From: Myxococcota bacterium
Lineage (GTDB): Bacteria; Myxococcota_A; UBA9160; UBA4427
Length of the DNA stretch: 64,000 nt
Direction: 5' to 3'
Assembly: GCA_028278345.1 (NCBI GenBank)
Contig: JANQEL010000288.1
Coordinates: 1 to 64,000 of the forward strand
Positions 50,394-58,773 of this stretch are shown here, in pieces. The notes under the pieces are model-generated. The model did not search any database. It was not told the DNA's origin and saw nothing but the letters and a program-made list of their open reading frames with translations. Each line of letters opens with the position of its first letter. Position 1 is the first letter of the stretch. The position numbers were made by a program, and so were the translations under genes.

Positions 50394-50436
50394 CGGCTCA
50401 ACCGTCGTAGAAACAGGGAAGAAAGGAAGTCGAACG

Positions 50437-51225
50437 ATGTCCGAAGACGAAGGCACGATCAGCGTCGAAAAGCGCGACCACCTGCTGTTGATCGGCTTCA
50501 ACCGGCCGGCGAAGTACAACGGATATACGCCGAAGATGGCGCGCGAACTACTGGCGGCGATCACGCGACTCGACGAGGAAGACGATCTGCGCTGCGGCGT
50601 GATCTTCGGCCATGGCGATCACTTCACGGCGGGCCTCGATCTCCCGAAGTGGACCGAGCGCATGGAGCAAGGCGGCAGCGGTGGTAGCCAGAACGGAGCG
50701 ATCGACCCGATGGGGTTCGGTCGCGCTTGTCGCAAGCCGATCGTGATCGCCGTCCACGGCATCACCTTCACCCTGGGCATCGAACTCGCCCTCGCGGGCG
50801 ACATCGTGATCGCCGCAGACGACTGCCGCTTTTCCCAACTCGAACCCAAGCGCGCAATCCACGCCACGGGCGGCGCCACGATCCGCTTCGTCGAGCGCGG
50901 CGGCTGGGGCAACGCGATGTACCACCTGCTCACCGCGGACGAGTTCGACGCCGCCGAGGCCTACCGCATCGGTCTGGTCCAGGAGGTCGTGCCGGCCGGC
51001 ACCCAACTCGATCGCGCAATCGAGATCGCCGAACAGATCGCGGCACTCGCGCCGCTGGCCGTGCAGGAGACGAAAGCCTCGTCGCGCCGCTTCATCGTCG
51101 AGGGTTTCGATGCCTGCGTGGCGGCGTTCGGACCCACCCAGAAGCGCCTGATGGCGAGCGAAGACGCGAAGGAAGGCGTCCAATCCTTCATCGAGCGAAG
51201 GACGGCGGTCTTCAAGGGGCGCTGA
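50437..51225 (+). CDS. Enoyl-CoA hydratase/isomerase family protein
   Basis: 262 residues from ATG 50437, after AAAGGAAG. Crotonase motifs are HFTAGLDLP (first oxyanion loop) and GITFTLGIELALAGD (second loop), in which the IEL glutamate stands at the classic catalytic Glu position, unlike the two crotonases at 9150 and 52052. SQLEPKRAIHATGGATIRF completes the active-site region. Hydration or double-bond isomerisation of an enoyl-CoA is expected. It is the third gene in the PhyH-LLM operon and ends 12 bp before a convergent hydrolase gene. Confidence 0.92.
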   Translation: MSEDEGTISVEKRDHLLLIGFNRPAKYNGYTPKMARELLAAITRLDEEDDLRCGVIFGHGDHFTAGLDLPKWTERMEQGGSGGSQNGAIDPMGFGRACRKPIVIAVHGITFTLGIELALAGDIVIAADDCRFSQLEPKRAIHATGGATIRFVERGGWGNAMYHLLTADEFDAAEAYRIGLVQEVVPAGTQLDRAIEIAEQIAALAPLAVQETKASSRRFIVEGFDACVAAFGPTQKRLMASEDAKEGVQSFIERRTAVFKGR

Positions 51226-51237
51226 ACGTTTCGGGCG

Positions 51238-52029
51238 TCACGGCTGATTCCGGGAGGCCTCGCGGATCCAGTCGGCGACAAATGCGTTGAAGGCCTCCGG
51301 CTCCTCGTAGTAGGGAGAGTGCCCGGAAGCCTCGAATTCGACACAGCGCGCCCCGGGGATCAGCGATGCGAAGCGCTGCATCACTTCCGGTGGCACCAGC
51401 TTGTCGTAGCGCCCCGTCACGGTGACGACGGGACAGCGGATCTCCTTCAGCCGTTCGGTCGGAAGCAGGATCTCCTTCGCGAGGATGGTCGGAGCCAGGT
51501 CCGGACGAACGTCGACGTTGAACGAACCCAGGGTCGAGTAGAGCTCCAACGACCTCGGATTCTCGAGCGACTGTGGGGAGAAGAGTTCGCGCATGCCCTC
51601 CACACCGAGCTGAGCGATGCGGATCGCGCCCTGCATGACGCTCTGCACGGCGAACTCATCGTCGATCCCGAGCGGCGAGTTCGAGAGCACGAGGGATTGC
51701 ACGCGCTCGGGCGACTGGAGCGCCAGCCGAACTGCGGTGAGCGCGCCGAGGGATTGCGCGACGATGTGCACCCGGTCTACGGAAAGATCGTCGAGGATGG
51801 CGCGCACGTCCTCGGCGTAGAGATCGGGCTCGAAGCGTTCGGCCTGGTAGCGCGAACGACCGAACCCACGGTGATCGAAGACGATGCACCGATGGCTGCC
51901 CCGGAAATGCGCCACCTGCGCAAACCAGCTCGCGGCGTTGCCGCCTCCACCGTGGGAGAACAGGATCGCAGGCCCTTCACCGTGCGACTCGTAGTAGATG
52001 TCGATGTCGTGGGATCGAACGAATGCCAT
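51238..52029 (-). CDS. Alpha/beta-fold hydrolase
   Basis: 263 residues. Catalytic residues are Ser93 in AQSLGA (Ala replaces the first Gly of GxSxG), Asp209 in GRYDKLVP and His237 in ASGHSPYY; the oxyanion strand is SHGGGGNAASW. The family includes esterases, lactonases and C-C hydrolases such as 3-oxoadipate enol-lactonase, which this length and layout resemble. It is 22 bp downstream of the crotonase at 52052 on the same strand, so both are likely one operon. A role in lactone or ring-cleavage product hydrolysis is plausible, given the BVMO in the region. Confidence 0.92.
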   Translation of the reverse strand: MAFVRSHDIDIYYESHGEGPAILFSHGGGGNAASWFAQVAHFRGSHRCIVFDHRGFGRSRYQAERFEPDLYAEDVRAILDDLSVDRVHIVAQSLGALTAVRLALQSPERVQSLVLSNSPLGIDDEFAVQSVMQGAIRIAQLGVEGMRELFSPQSLENPRSLELYSTLGSFNVDVRPDLAPTILAKEILLPTERLKEIRCPVVTVTGRYDKLVPPEVMQRFASLIPGARCVEFEASGHSPYYEEPEAFNAFVADWIREASRNQP

Positions 52030-52051
52030 GCCGGTTCCTTCTCGCGTCGCC

Positions 52052-52927
52052 CTACTTCCGCGCCTCGGGGTCGAAGCCCATGGCCCGTTGGGTGGCCTCG
52101 GGCAGGCCCGTGGGGTCCATCAGCATGTCGTAGAGCTTGAGCCAATGGGTGTGGGCGAGCTGGTGGAGATGGAAGGCGTTCTGCATGGCAAGCTCGCGCC
52201 CCTGGGCGTCCTGGCCGGCGTTGATCGCCTTCTTGGTGAGCTTGAGTGCGAAGCGCGACTTCGCGGCGATCTTGCGCGCCATCTCGAGGGTCGCGCTCTC
52301 GAGTTCGTCGCGCGGCACGATCTTGTTCACCATGCCGAGGCGCAGCGCGTCCTCGGCGCTCAAGGCGTCCGACGTGAACAGCATCTCCTTCGCCTTGCGT
52401 GCACCGACTTCCCATAGGTGCGCGAAGTACTCGACGCCACCCACGCCGAAGCTCACCGTGGGATCGGTGAAGCTCGCATCGTCGGTCGCGATGATCAGAT
52501 CACATGGCCAGGCGAGCATCAGCCCCCCTGCGATGCACTTGCCCTGCACCGCCGCGATTGTGGGCTTGGGGATGTTTCGCCAGCGCTCGCTGAACCCGAG
52601 ATAGATCTCCTCTTCGCGGCTCATCTGGGCTTCGGCGCCTTCGCAGGTGAAGCCGCAGATCGCTCCCACCGTCTCGTGGTCGTGCATGTTCCGGTAGGAG
52701 TTGCGCTCCGAGAGATCGTGGCCCGAGGAGAAGTGCTTGCCGTTGGCGGCGAGGATGATCACGCGGATGTCTTCGTCGTGCGCGGCTCGGTCGAATGCGT
52801 CGTTCAGCGCGTAAAGCAACGCCGTATCCTGTGCGTTCGCGGTCTTCGGTCGATTGAGCACGATCCGGGCGATGCCGGCTTCCGGCGTCTCGTAGAGGAT
52901 GGGGGTCGATTCCTGTTCGGCGTTCAT
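52052..52927 (-). CDS. Enoyl-CoA hydratase/isomerase family protein
   Basis: 291 residues. ATG 52927 is preferred because AAAGGA is five bases before it; an ATG two codons earlier is too close. Crotonase loops are HFSSGHDLSERN and QGKCIAGGLMLAWPCD; the first catalytic Glu position carries Leu. VGGVEYFAHLWEVGARKAKEML follows the same pattern as the crotonase at 9150 (VEYF...RKAKELLF), so these two belong to one subfamily, distinct from the one at 50437. The substrate is unknown. It is probably co-transcribed with the alpha/beta hydrolase and lies 92 bp from the CDGSH fusion gene. Confidence 0.92.
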   Translation of the reverse strand: MNAEQESTPILYETPEAGIARIVLNRPKTANAQDTALLYALNDAFDRAAHDEDIRVIILAANGKHFSSGHDLSERNSYRNMHDHETVGAICGFTCEGAEAQMSREEEIYLGFSERWRNIPKPTIAAVQGKCIAGGLMLAWPCDLIIATDDASFTDPTVSFGVGGVEYFAHLWEVGARKAKEMLFTSDALSAEDALRLGMVNKIVPRDELESATLEMARKIAAKSRFALKLTKKAINAGQDAQGRELAMQNAFHLHQLAHTHWLKLYDMLMDPTGLPEATQRAMGFDPEARK

Positions 52928-53019
52928 GGGCATCCTTTCTGGTGCGATTCCGAACGCGATGGGTTCGCGTCACCGCGAATGGATATCCCAGCCGACGCCC
53001 CGGCGACAGGATGGCGAGA

Positions 53020-54516
53020 TCACCCTGGCCCCGCGAAACGCACTCCCGATAGCGCCGCCATGTCGCGGCTCCAGGTGCTGAGATCCCCGACCGAGAACTT
53101 CGCGATGTCGTCGTGCCCGCAGGCTCGTGCCATGAGCGTGATCAGCTCGCTGCTCGATCGGAAGAAGCGCTCCAACCGTGCGGCGCCGGCATCGACATCG
53201 AGCTTCTTTCGCAGTTCCGGATCCTGGGTCGCGATGCCCGCGGGACAAGCGTTCGTGTTGCACATCCGCGCGGCCACGCAGCCGATCGCCTGCATCGCGG
53301 AGTTCGAGAGCGCCACGCCGTCGGCGCCGAGGCACAGCGCCTTCACGAAATCGTCCGCGATGCGCAGGCCACCCGTGATGATGAGCGTGACGTCGCCGCG
53401 CTTTCGCGCGTCGAGATGCCTGCGCGCTCGCGCGAGTGCAGGGATCGTCGGCACCGAGATGTTCTCCCGGAAGATGCGCGGGGCCGCGCCGGTTCCGCCC
53501 CCGCGACCATCGAGGATGATGTAGTCGACGCCGGCCTCGAGGGCGAAGTCGATGTCGTCCTCGATGTGGTTGGCCGAGAGCTTCATGCCGATGGGAATGC
53601 CGCCCGAGAGTTCGCGCACGCGATCCGAGAAGCGCTTGAAGTCGGCCGGCGTATCGAGTTCGCGAAAGGTGGCCGGGGAGATCGCGGGCGTGCCTTCCTC
53701 GAGGCCGCGCACCGCGGCGATCTTCGCCGTGACCTTGTCGCCGGGCAGATGACCGCCGGTGCCCGTCTTGGCGCCCTGCCCGCCCTTGAAGTGGAACGCC
53801 TGCACGCGACTCATCAACGCTTCGTCGTAGCCGAACTGCGCGGAAGCCAACTCGTAGAAGTAGCGGGAGTTCGCCTGTTGTTCCTCGGGGAGCATCCCGC
53901 CCTCGCCCGAACAGATCCCCGTGCCCGCGGCTTCGGCGCCCCGCGCCAAAGCGATCTTCGATTCTTCCGAGAGCGCCCCGAAGCTCATGTCCGAGACGAA
54001 GAGGGGGATGTCGAGGACGAGGGGCTTGCGAGCGTTCGGGCCGATCACGAGTTCGGTCTTGACGGGAACGTCGTCGAGCAGGGGCTTGCGCGCGAATTGC
54101 GCGGCGAGGATCTGCAAATCGCTCCACTGCGGGAGATCGCCGCGCGGCACACCCATCGCGACCATCTCCCCGTGGTGGCCCACCTGCTCGAGCCCGTGCT
54201 TCGCCAGTTCCTGGATGTGTTCCAGCGTCGGCTCGAGGGGCGACACTGCGGGAGATGAATCCGCCGCGGGCGTCTCGGGCAGCTTCGCGTGGGTCCCGTC
54301 GCAGTAGGGAGGATTGCCCGTCTTCTTGCACTGACAGAGGAAGGCGCGCTTGCTCTCCGCGGCCGTGAACACGACGGGTTTCCAATCCGTTCCCGCGTGG
54401 GAGCCGTCGCAGAACGGTTGGTTCTTCGACCGTCCGCAGGCGCACCAGGCGTACTTCTTGCCCTCTTCGAGTTCGACCTTCGCGGGCTTTCGGGCGGCGA
54501 TGGTGGGTTCCGACAT
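53020..54516 (-). CDS. Double CDGSH iron-sulfur domain fused to FMN glutamate-synthase domain
   Basis: 498 residues. Two N-terminal CDGSH modules carry CACGRSKNQPFCDGSH (Cys25, Cys27, Cys36, His40) and CQCKKTGNPPYCDGTH (Cys61 and/or Cys63, Cys72, His76), each able to hold a redox-labile 2Fe-2S cluster. After a linker (80-100) comes a GltB-type FMN/3Fe-4S domain: SDMSFGALSEES, GTGICSGEGGM, FKGGQGAKTGTGGHLP, ILDGRGGGTGAAP and the 3Fe-4S cysteines Cys413, Cys419, Cys424. No glutaminase domain is present. Normal assimilatory glutamate synthase is unlikely; a ferredoxin-like redox enzyme or archaeal-type GltS variant is possible. GGAG lies before ATG 54516. Confidence 0.92.
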   Translation of the reverse strand: MSEPTIAARKPAKVELEEGKKYAWCACGRSKNQPFCDGSHAGTDWKPVVFTAAESKRAFLCQCKKTGNPPYCDGTHAKLPETPAADSSPAVSPLEPTLEHIQELAKHGLEQVGHHGEMVAMGVPRGDLPQWSDLQILAAQFARKPLLDDVPVKTELVIGPNARKPLVLDIPLFVSDMSFGALSEESKIALARGAEAAGTGICSGEGGMLPEEQQANSRYFYELASAQFGYDEALMSRVQAFHFKGGQGAKTGTGGHLPGDKVTAKIAAVRGLEEGTPAISPATFRELDTPADFKRFSDRVRELSGGIPIGMKLSANHIEDDIDFALEAGVDYIILDGRGGGTGAAPRIFRENISVPTIPALARARRHLDARKRGDVTLIITGGLRIADDFVKALCLGADGVALSNSAMQAIGCVAARMCNTNACPAGIATQDPELRKKLDVDAGAARLERFFRSSSELITLMARACGHDDIAKFSVGDLSTWSRDMAALSGVRFAGPG

Positions 54517-54551
54517 GATGACGCTCCTGTTCTTTCGTTTGCGGGAGGAGG

Positions 54552-55511
54552 CTAGAGCCGATGCCGTTCGTGCGGCGCGTCGAGGTCGAGCTCGGGACCG
54601 TTCGGCACGATTCGCGTCGGGTTGATGGTCGCGTGACTCCCGTAGTAGTGATGCTTGATGTGGAACAAGTCGACGGTGTCGGCCACCCCCGGCACCTGGT
54701 AGAGCTCCCGCAGATAACCCGAGAGATGCGGGTAGTCGGCGATGCGACGCAGGTTGCACTTGAAGTGCCCGACGTAGACGGCGTCGAAGCGGACCAGGGT
54801 CGTGAAGAGTCGCCAGTCCGCCTCCGTGATGCGTCCGCCGACGAGGTAGCGCTCGCGCGAGAGCCGATCTTCGAGGGTGTCGAGGGCGGTGAAGAGTTCC
54901 CCGAAGGCCTCGTCGTAGGCTTCCTGGGTGGTCGCGAAGCCACAGCGGTAGACGCCGTTGTTGATGCGCGGGTAAATGTAGTCGTTGATCTCGTCGATCT
55001 CGACGCGCAGAGCCTCCGGGTAGAAGTCGACACTCGCATCCGCGATGGCGTCGAACTCGCGGTTGAACATCCGGATGATCTCGCTCGACTCGTTGTTCAC
55101 GATGGTCTCGTTCTTGCGATCCCAGAGGACGGGAACCGTCACCCGACCCGTGTAGTCGTCGTCCGCGCGGGTATAGATCTCGTGCAGGTGGCGACTCCCG
55201 TGCAGCGAGTCGCGAATCGCACCGGGGGCGTCGGAGAACGCCCAGCCGTTCTCGTGCATGTAGGGATCGACGATCGAGAGCGTGATCGCGCCTTCGAGGC
55301 CCTTCAGCTTGCGGAAGATCAACGCCCGATGAGCCCAGGGGCACGCGAGCGAAGCGTAGAGGTGGTAGCGGCCGGGTTCGGGTTGGAACGGCGTCGAGCC
55401 GTCGGCGCGGATCCAGTCGCGAAAGTGGCTCTCCTTGCGAACGAAGCGTCCGCCCGATGACTTCGTGTCATACCACTGATCCGTCCACTTCCCGTTGACG
55501 AGCAAACCCAT
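54552..55511 (-). CDS. yqjG: Glutathionyl-hydroquinone reductase (YqjG/ECM4 family)
   Basis: 319 residues, full length for the Xi-class GST. The catalytic cysteine is Cys57 in YASLACPWAHR, and the family signatures NNESSEIIRMFNREFD, YPRINNGVYRCGFA and FNREF/VYVGHFKCN are clear. It reduces glutathionyl-hydroquinones, for example from chlorinated aromatics or lignin-derived quinones, with glutathione. It is 35 bp before the CDGSH-glutamate synthase gene on the same strand and follows a strong hairpin after the pirin gene. The set yqjG, pirin and LysR matches a known enterobacterial neighbourhood. Confidence 0.95.
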   Translation of the reverse strand: MGLLVNGKWTDQWYDTKSSGGRFVRKESHFRDWIRADGSTPFQPEPGRYHLYASLACPWAHRALIFRKLKGLEGAITLSIVDPYMHENGWAFSDAPGAIRDSLHGSRHLHEIYTRADDDYTGRVTVPVLWDRKNETIVNNESSEIIRMFNREFDAIADASVDFYPEALRVEIDEINDYIYPRINNGVYRCGFATTQEAYDEAFGELFTALDTLEDRLSRERYLVGGRITEADWRLFTTLVRFDAVYVGHFKCNLRRIADYPHLSGYLRELYQVPGVADTVDLFHIKHHYYGSHATINPTRIVPNGPELDLDAPHERHRL

Positions 55512-55530
55512 GTGCGCGCTCCTTTCAGCT

Positions 55531-55557
55531 GGCTCGCCCGACGCGTTCGGGCGAGCC
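55531..55557 (-). terminator. Hairpin between pirin and yqjG genes
   Basis: An 11-bp perfect GC-rich stem (GGCTCGCCCGA / TCGGGCGAGCC) with a CGCGT loop begins 14 bp after the pirin stop. No T-run follows, so termination may be partial or Rho-aided and some readthrough into yqjG is possible. Confidence 0.65.
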
Positions 55558-55570
55558 GATCATTCTCGGT

Positions 55571-56290
55571 TCAGTTCCTTGCGGTGGTGCTGTCGTTCCG
55601 ACCGGGTAGATCGAAGAGCAGGAGTTCCGATTCCTGTGTGGCCTCGATGTCGAGCTCATCGACGGCGTCGAGTGCGACACCATCGCCGGCCTCGAACCCG
55701 AAGGAGCCCACGCGACCGGCCCCCCGCACCACCTGGACCCAACCCCTGCGATCTGCACCGAGCGGCCATTCGAAGGAGCGACCGGCTTCGAGCTTCAGCG
55801 CCGAAACCGCGGCGTCCTGACGAAGCGGCAGTCCACCGATGCTCGCACGCGGGGATGCAAGGACGACGGGTTCGCCCGGCTCGAGTTCGAAGTCGAGCAT
55901 CTCGTAACCCGGTCGCGAACCCGCGTCGTTCGACTCGAGCCAGATCTGCAGCAGGTGAACCGACTCGCGCTCGAGGTTGAACTCGCTGTGGGCGATCCCC
56001 GTTCCCGCGTGCATGAGCTGGATACGCCCGGGCCGGATCGCGGCTTCATTCCCCTCGCTATCGCGATGGGTGAGGGTCCCGGCGAGCACGTAGGTGAGGA
56101 TCTCCATCTCGCGGTGTGCGTGCATCGGGAACCCCGACTCGCCTTCGATCCAATCCTCGTTGAGCACTCGCAAAGGGCCGTACCCGAGGTTCGCGGGATC
56201 GTAGTGGTGGCCGAACGAAAAGCTGTGGCGGCTGTCGAGCCAGCCCGCTCGCGTGTGAAAGCGAGCAGCGGCCTTCCTCAGTTCGATCAT
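55571..56290 (-). CDS. Pirin-family protein (YhhW/YhaK-like)
   Basis: 239 residues, two cupin domains. The metal set is His57, His59 (FPMHAHREME), His101 and Glu103 (GTGIAHSEFN), as in quercetinase-active pirins. RHSFSFGHHYDPANLGYGPLRVLNEDWI is the family's N-terminal signature. Bacterial pirins can cleave quercetin in vitro and are often redox- or aromatic-responsive. It is divergent from a LysR gene and upstream of yqjG, mirroring the yqjG-yhaJ-yhaK area of E. coli, so regulation by that LysR protein is likely. Confidence 0.93.
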   Translation of the reverse strand: MIELRKAAARFHTRAGWLDSRHSFSFGHHYDPANLGYGPLRVLNEDWIEGESGFPMHAHREMEILTYVLAGTLTHRDSEGNEAAIRPGRIQLMHAGTGIAHSEFNLERESVHLLQIWLESNDAGSRPGYEMLDFELEPGEPVVLASPRASIGGLPLRQDAAVSALKLEAGRSFEWPLGADRRGWVQVVRGAGRVGSFGFEAGDGVALDAVDELDIEATQESELLLFDLPGRNDSTTARN

Positions 56291-56349
56291 GGCGTGGTCC
56301 CCCTCGTGGTGTCCTCATGCGGACGATTCCCATGATCGGTCATTCCATC

Positions 56350-56371
56350 TAATTGAAAATACGTCGAATTA
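56350..56371. promoter_or_regulatory. Candidate LysR site between pirin and LysR genes
   Basis: TAATT-N12-AATTA lies in a markedly AT-rich part of the 147-bp divergent gap. LysR proteins bind inverted T-N11-A type sites in such positions. The arms are short, so this is only a candidate. Confidence 0.45.
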
Positions 56372-56437
56372 TCACAATACTCTTTCCTGTCAGGACGTAA
56401 TCAGGGCTGTATTCGTCCTGGGCAGGGAGGAGTGATC

Positions 56438-57361
56438 GTGGATCGACTATCCGAGTTCGAGAGCTTCCTGGAGGTGGCGCGCTCCGAGAGCTTCACCGCG
56501 GCCGCGGCCGCCCTCGGAATCTCGGCCTCGGCGATCAGCAAGCAGGTCAAGTCGCTCGAGGCAAGGCTCGGGGTTCGCCTGCTCAACCGCACGACGCGGC
56601 GGGTGGCGCTCACGGAAGAAGGGCGCGCCTTCGGCGAGCGGATCGAAGCCGTGATGGGGGACATCCGCGAAGCCGAGTCGGTGGTCACCGCTTCAGCGAC
56701 GGAGCCCCGCGGTGTTCTCCGTGTCGGTGTGCCGATGGATTTCGGTCGGCTTCATCTCGCCGAACCCGTCGCGGACTTCGCCGCTTCACAGCCCCAGCTC
56801 AGGATCGAAGTCGAACTCGGCGACCGCTTCGTCGACATCCTCGAGGAAGGCCTCGACGTGGTCGTTCGCATCGGCGAACTCGCCGACTCGAGTCTGGTCT
56901 CGCGTCGACTGGCGCCCTGTCGGCGCGTCATCTGCGCTTCACCGGCCTATCTCGATCGGCACGGGCGGCCCCGCTCGATCGAAGATCTCACGTCCCATCA
57001 CCGCATCGGCTACGCGTACGAATCCGACCGGATGTGGGCGTTCGATTCGCCAACGGGTCCACGTCGAGTCGAGGTTCCGGTTGGCCATCGGTCGAACAAT
57101 GGAGAGATGACACGCGCCATGGTGCACGCCGGCCTCGGCATCGCGCTGCTCCCTACCTTCATCGTGTCGGATGAACTCAGGGCCGGACACCTCGAAACCG
57201 TGCTCGCCGATCAGCTCAAGAGCGAGATCCCGATCCACGCCGTGTACCCCCATCGCAAGCACCTCTCGGCGAAGGTTCGCGCCTTCGTCGACCACCTGGT
57301 GAGTCACTGCGGTGTGAGTCCCTACTGGGACGAAGGGCTGGATCTCGGCCAAGCCGGGTGA
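56438..57361 (+). CDS. LysR-family transcriptional regulator (YhaJ/AaeR-like)
   Basis: 307 residues. Of two GTG codons, the one at 56438 has GGAGG at the right distance. The winged HTH (FTAAAAALGISASAISKQVKSLE) and the two-lobed effector domain (VVRIGELADSSLVSRRL; GLGIALLPTFIVSDEL) are complete. This branch (Asp-Arg-Leu start, AISKQVKSLEARLG) commonly regulates quinone/aromatic-stress genes; E. coli YhaJ is an example. It is divergent from pirin and its 3' end is 6 bp from the convergent P450 gene. Confidence 0.93.
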   Translation: MDRLSEFESFLEVARSESFTAAAAALGISASAISKQVKSLEARLGVRLLNRTTRRVALTEEGRAFGERIEAVMGDIREAESVVTASATEPRGVLRVGVPMDFGRLHLAEPVADFAASQPQLRIEVELGDRFVDILEEGLDVVVRIGELADSSLVSRRLAPCRRVICASPAYLDRHGRPRSIEDLTSHHRIGYAYESDRMWAFDSPTGPRRVEVPVGHRSNNGEMTRAMVHAGLGIALLPTFIVSDELRAGHLETVLADQLKSEIPIHAVYPHRKHLSAKVRAFVDHLVSHCGVSPYWDEGLDLGQAG

Positions 57362-57367
57362 ACGGGA

Positions 57368-58648
57368 TCAAGGGCGGTGGACGCGAACCGGCAGCTCGAG
57401 GAAACCGCGCACGAAGTTCGAGCGAACCCGGCGCGGCGTGCCGACCACTTCGATCGTCTCGAAGCGCTTCATCACCTCTTCCCAAACGACGCGGAGCTGC
57501 ATCTCGGCGAGGTGGCCGCCCACGCAGCGGTGACGCCCGAAGCCGAAGGCCTGGTGGTGCGCCGAGTTGTGGCGATCGATGATGAATCGGTCTCCGTCCG
57601 GATACACGCTCTCGTCGCGATTCGAGGAGAGGTACCACATGATGACCTTGTCGCCGGCTCGAACCTTCTTCTCGCCAATCTCCGTATCTTCGGTCGCGGT
57701 TCTCCGCATGTGCGCGAGCGGCGTCTGCCAGCGAATGATCTCGTGCACCATGTTCTCGATCAGGCCGTGATTCGATCGGAGCTTCGCGTACTCCTCGGGG
57801 TACTGGTTCAGCGCCACGACGCCGCCGGTGATCGAGTTGCGCGTCGTATCGTTGCCCCCCACGATCAACAAGATGAGGTTGCCGATGAACTCGGCAGGAC
57901 GCGATGCCATGTCCATCGTGCCTTCGGTCCGCGCGAGCAGGGAGATCAGGTCGTGGCCCTCGGATTCTTCCTTCTTGCGCATGTCCCACAGCGAGCGGAA
58001 GTAGTCGGCACACTCCATGAACTCACGTCGACGCTGCTCGCGGTCGGGCGCACTGCCCGTCTGCGTCGTCCCGGTCGCGACGTCGGACCAGCGGGCGAGC
58101 TTCCGATTGTCCTCGACCGGTATCCCGAAGAGCGTCGCCAACATCTGCGTCGTCACCTCGATCGAGACGCGATCGACCCAATCGATCGTTTCGCCCTCGG
58201 GTAGCGAGTCGAGGATCGCGGCTACCCGTTCGCGCAGCAGGGGTTCGAGCATGCGAAGGTTGCTCGGGGTCAGCGCGGGCCGAATCGCACGCCGCTGCAC
58301 GTCGTGCTTTGGCGGATCCATCATGATGAAGGACTCGATCGGAATGACGCCGCCCAGCGGCTCATTGGCGATGGTGACGCCGCCCCTCTCCGAAGAGAAA
58401 CGCTCGAAGTCCATCTCGACGGTGCGGATGTCTTCGAAGCGCGTGACCGACCAGAAGGGTCCGAAGCGGCTCTCGGGGCAGTAGTGGACCGGATCATCGC
58501 GGCGCATCCGCTCGAAGACGATGCCCGCGACATCGTGCTCGAAGAGCCCGTCGTCGCTGACATCGAAGCCTTCGAGGGGGGCATCGTGGGCCAGGCGTCG
58601 CAGCGCGGCGGCCTCCGAAGTGGTCGATTCGGCGACGGCTTCCGACAT
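57368..58648 (-). CDS. Cytochrome P450, paralogue of the one at 34265
   Basis: 426 residues from ATG 58648 after AGGAG. GGNDTT at 264-269, ExxR Glu303-Arg306 (EIIRW) and the haem loop FGFGRHRCVGGHLAEMQ (Cys375) define a functional bacterial P450. Extended blocks match the other P450 here (LILLIVGGNDTTRNSI; NMVHEIIRWQTPLAHMRR), so the two arose by duplication, yet the first ~110 residues and the B-C region differ, implying different substrates. It is divergent from a LysR gene rather than TetR, so the two are separately controlled. Confidence 0.95.
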   Translation of the reverse strand: MSEAVAESTTSEAAALRRLAHDAPLEGFDVSDDGLFEHDVAGIVFERMRRDDPVHYCPESRFGPFWSVTRFEDIRTVEMDFERFSSERGGVTIANEPLGGVIPIESFIMMDPPKHDVQRRAIRPALTPSNLRMLEPLLRERVAAILDSLPEGETIDWVDRVSIEVTTQMLATLFGIPVEDNRKLARWSDVATGTTQTGSAPDREQRRREFMECADYFRSLWDMRKKEESEGHDLISLLARTEGTMDMASRPAEFIGNLILLIVGGNDTTRNSITGGVVALNQYPEEYAKLRSNHGLIENMVHEIIRWQTPLAHMRRTATEDTEIGEKKVRAGDKVIMWYLSSNRDESVYPDGDRFIIDRHNSAHHQAFGFGRHRCVGGHLAEMQLRVVWEEVMKRFETIEVVGTPRRVRSNFVRGFLELPVRVHRP

Positions 58649-58745
58649 GGGTTCTCCTTCCGGGGTGGTTCCCGTGGCCGCCCTGCGGCTTTCGGGAATC
58701 TGCCGGCCACGAGGCATTCCGTCCAATGATTTCGACTATTCTGGG

Positions 58746-58762
58746 CATTCCCACAAGGAATG
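58746..58762. promoter_or_regulatory. Candidate operator before LysR gene
   Basis: CATTCC-CACAA-GGAATG is a perfect six-base inverted repeat centred 20 bp before the LysR ATG (58774) and about 100 bp from the divergent P450 start. The position fits negative autoregulation with activation of the P450. Confidence 0.55.
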
Positions 58763-58773
58763 AGAGGCTTCAC

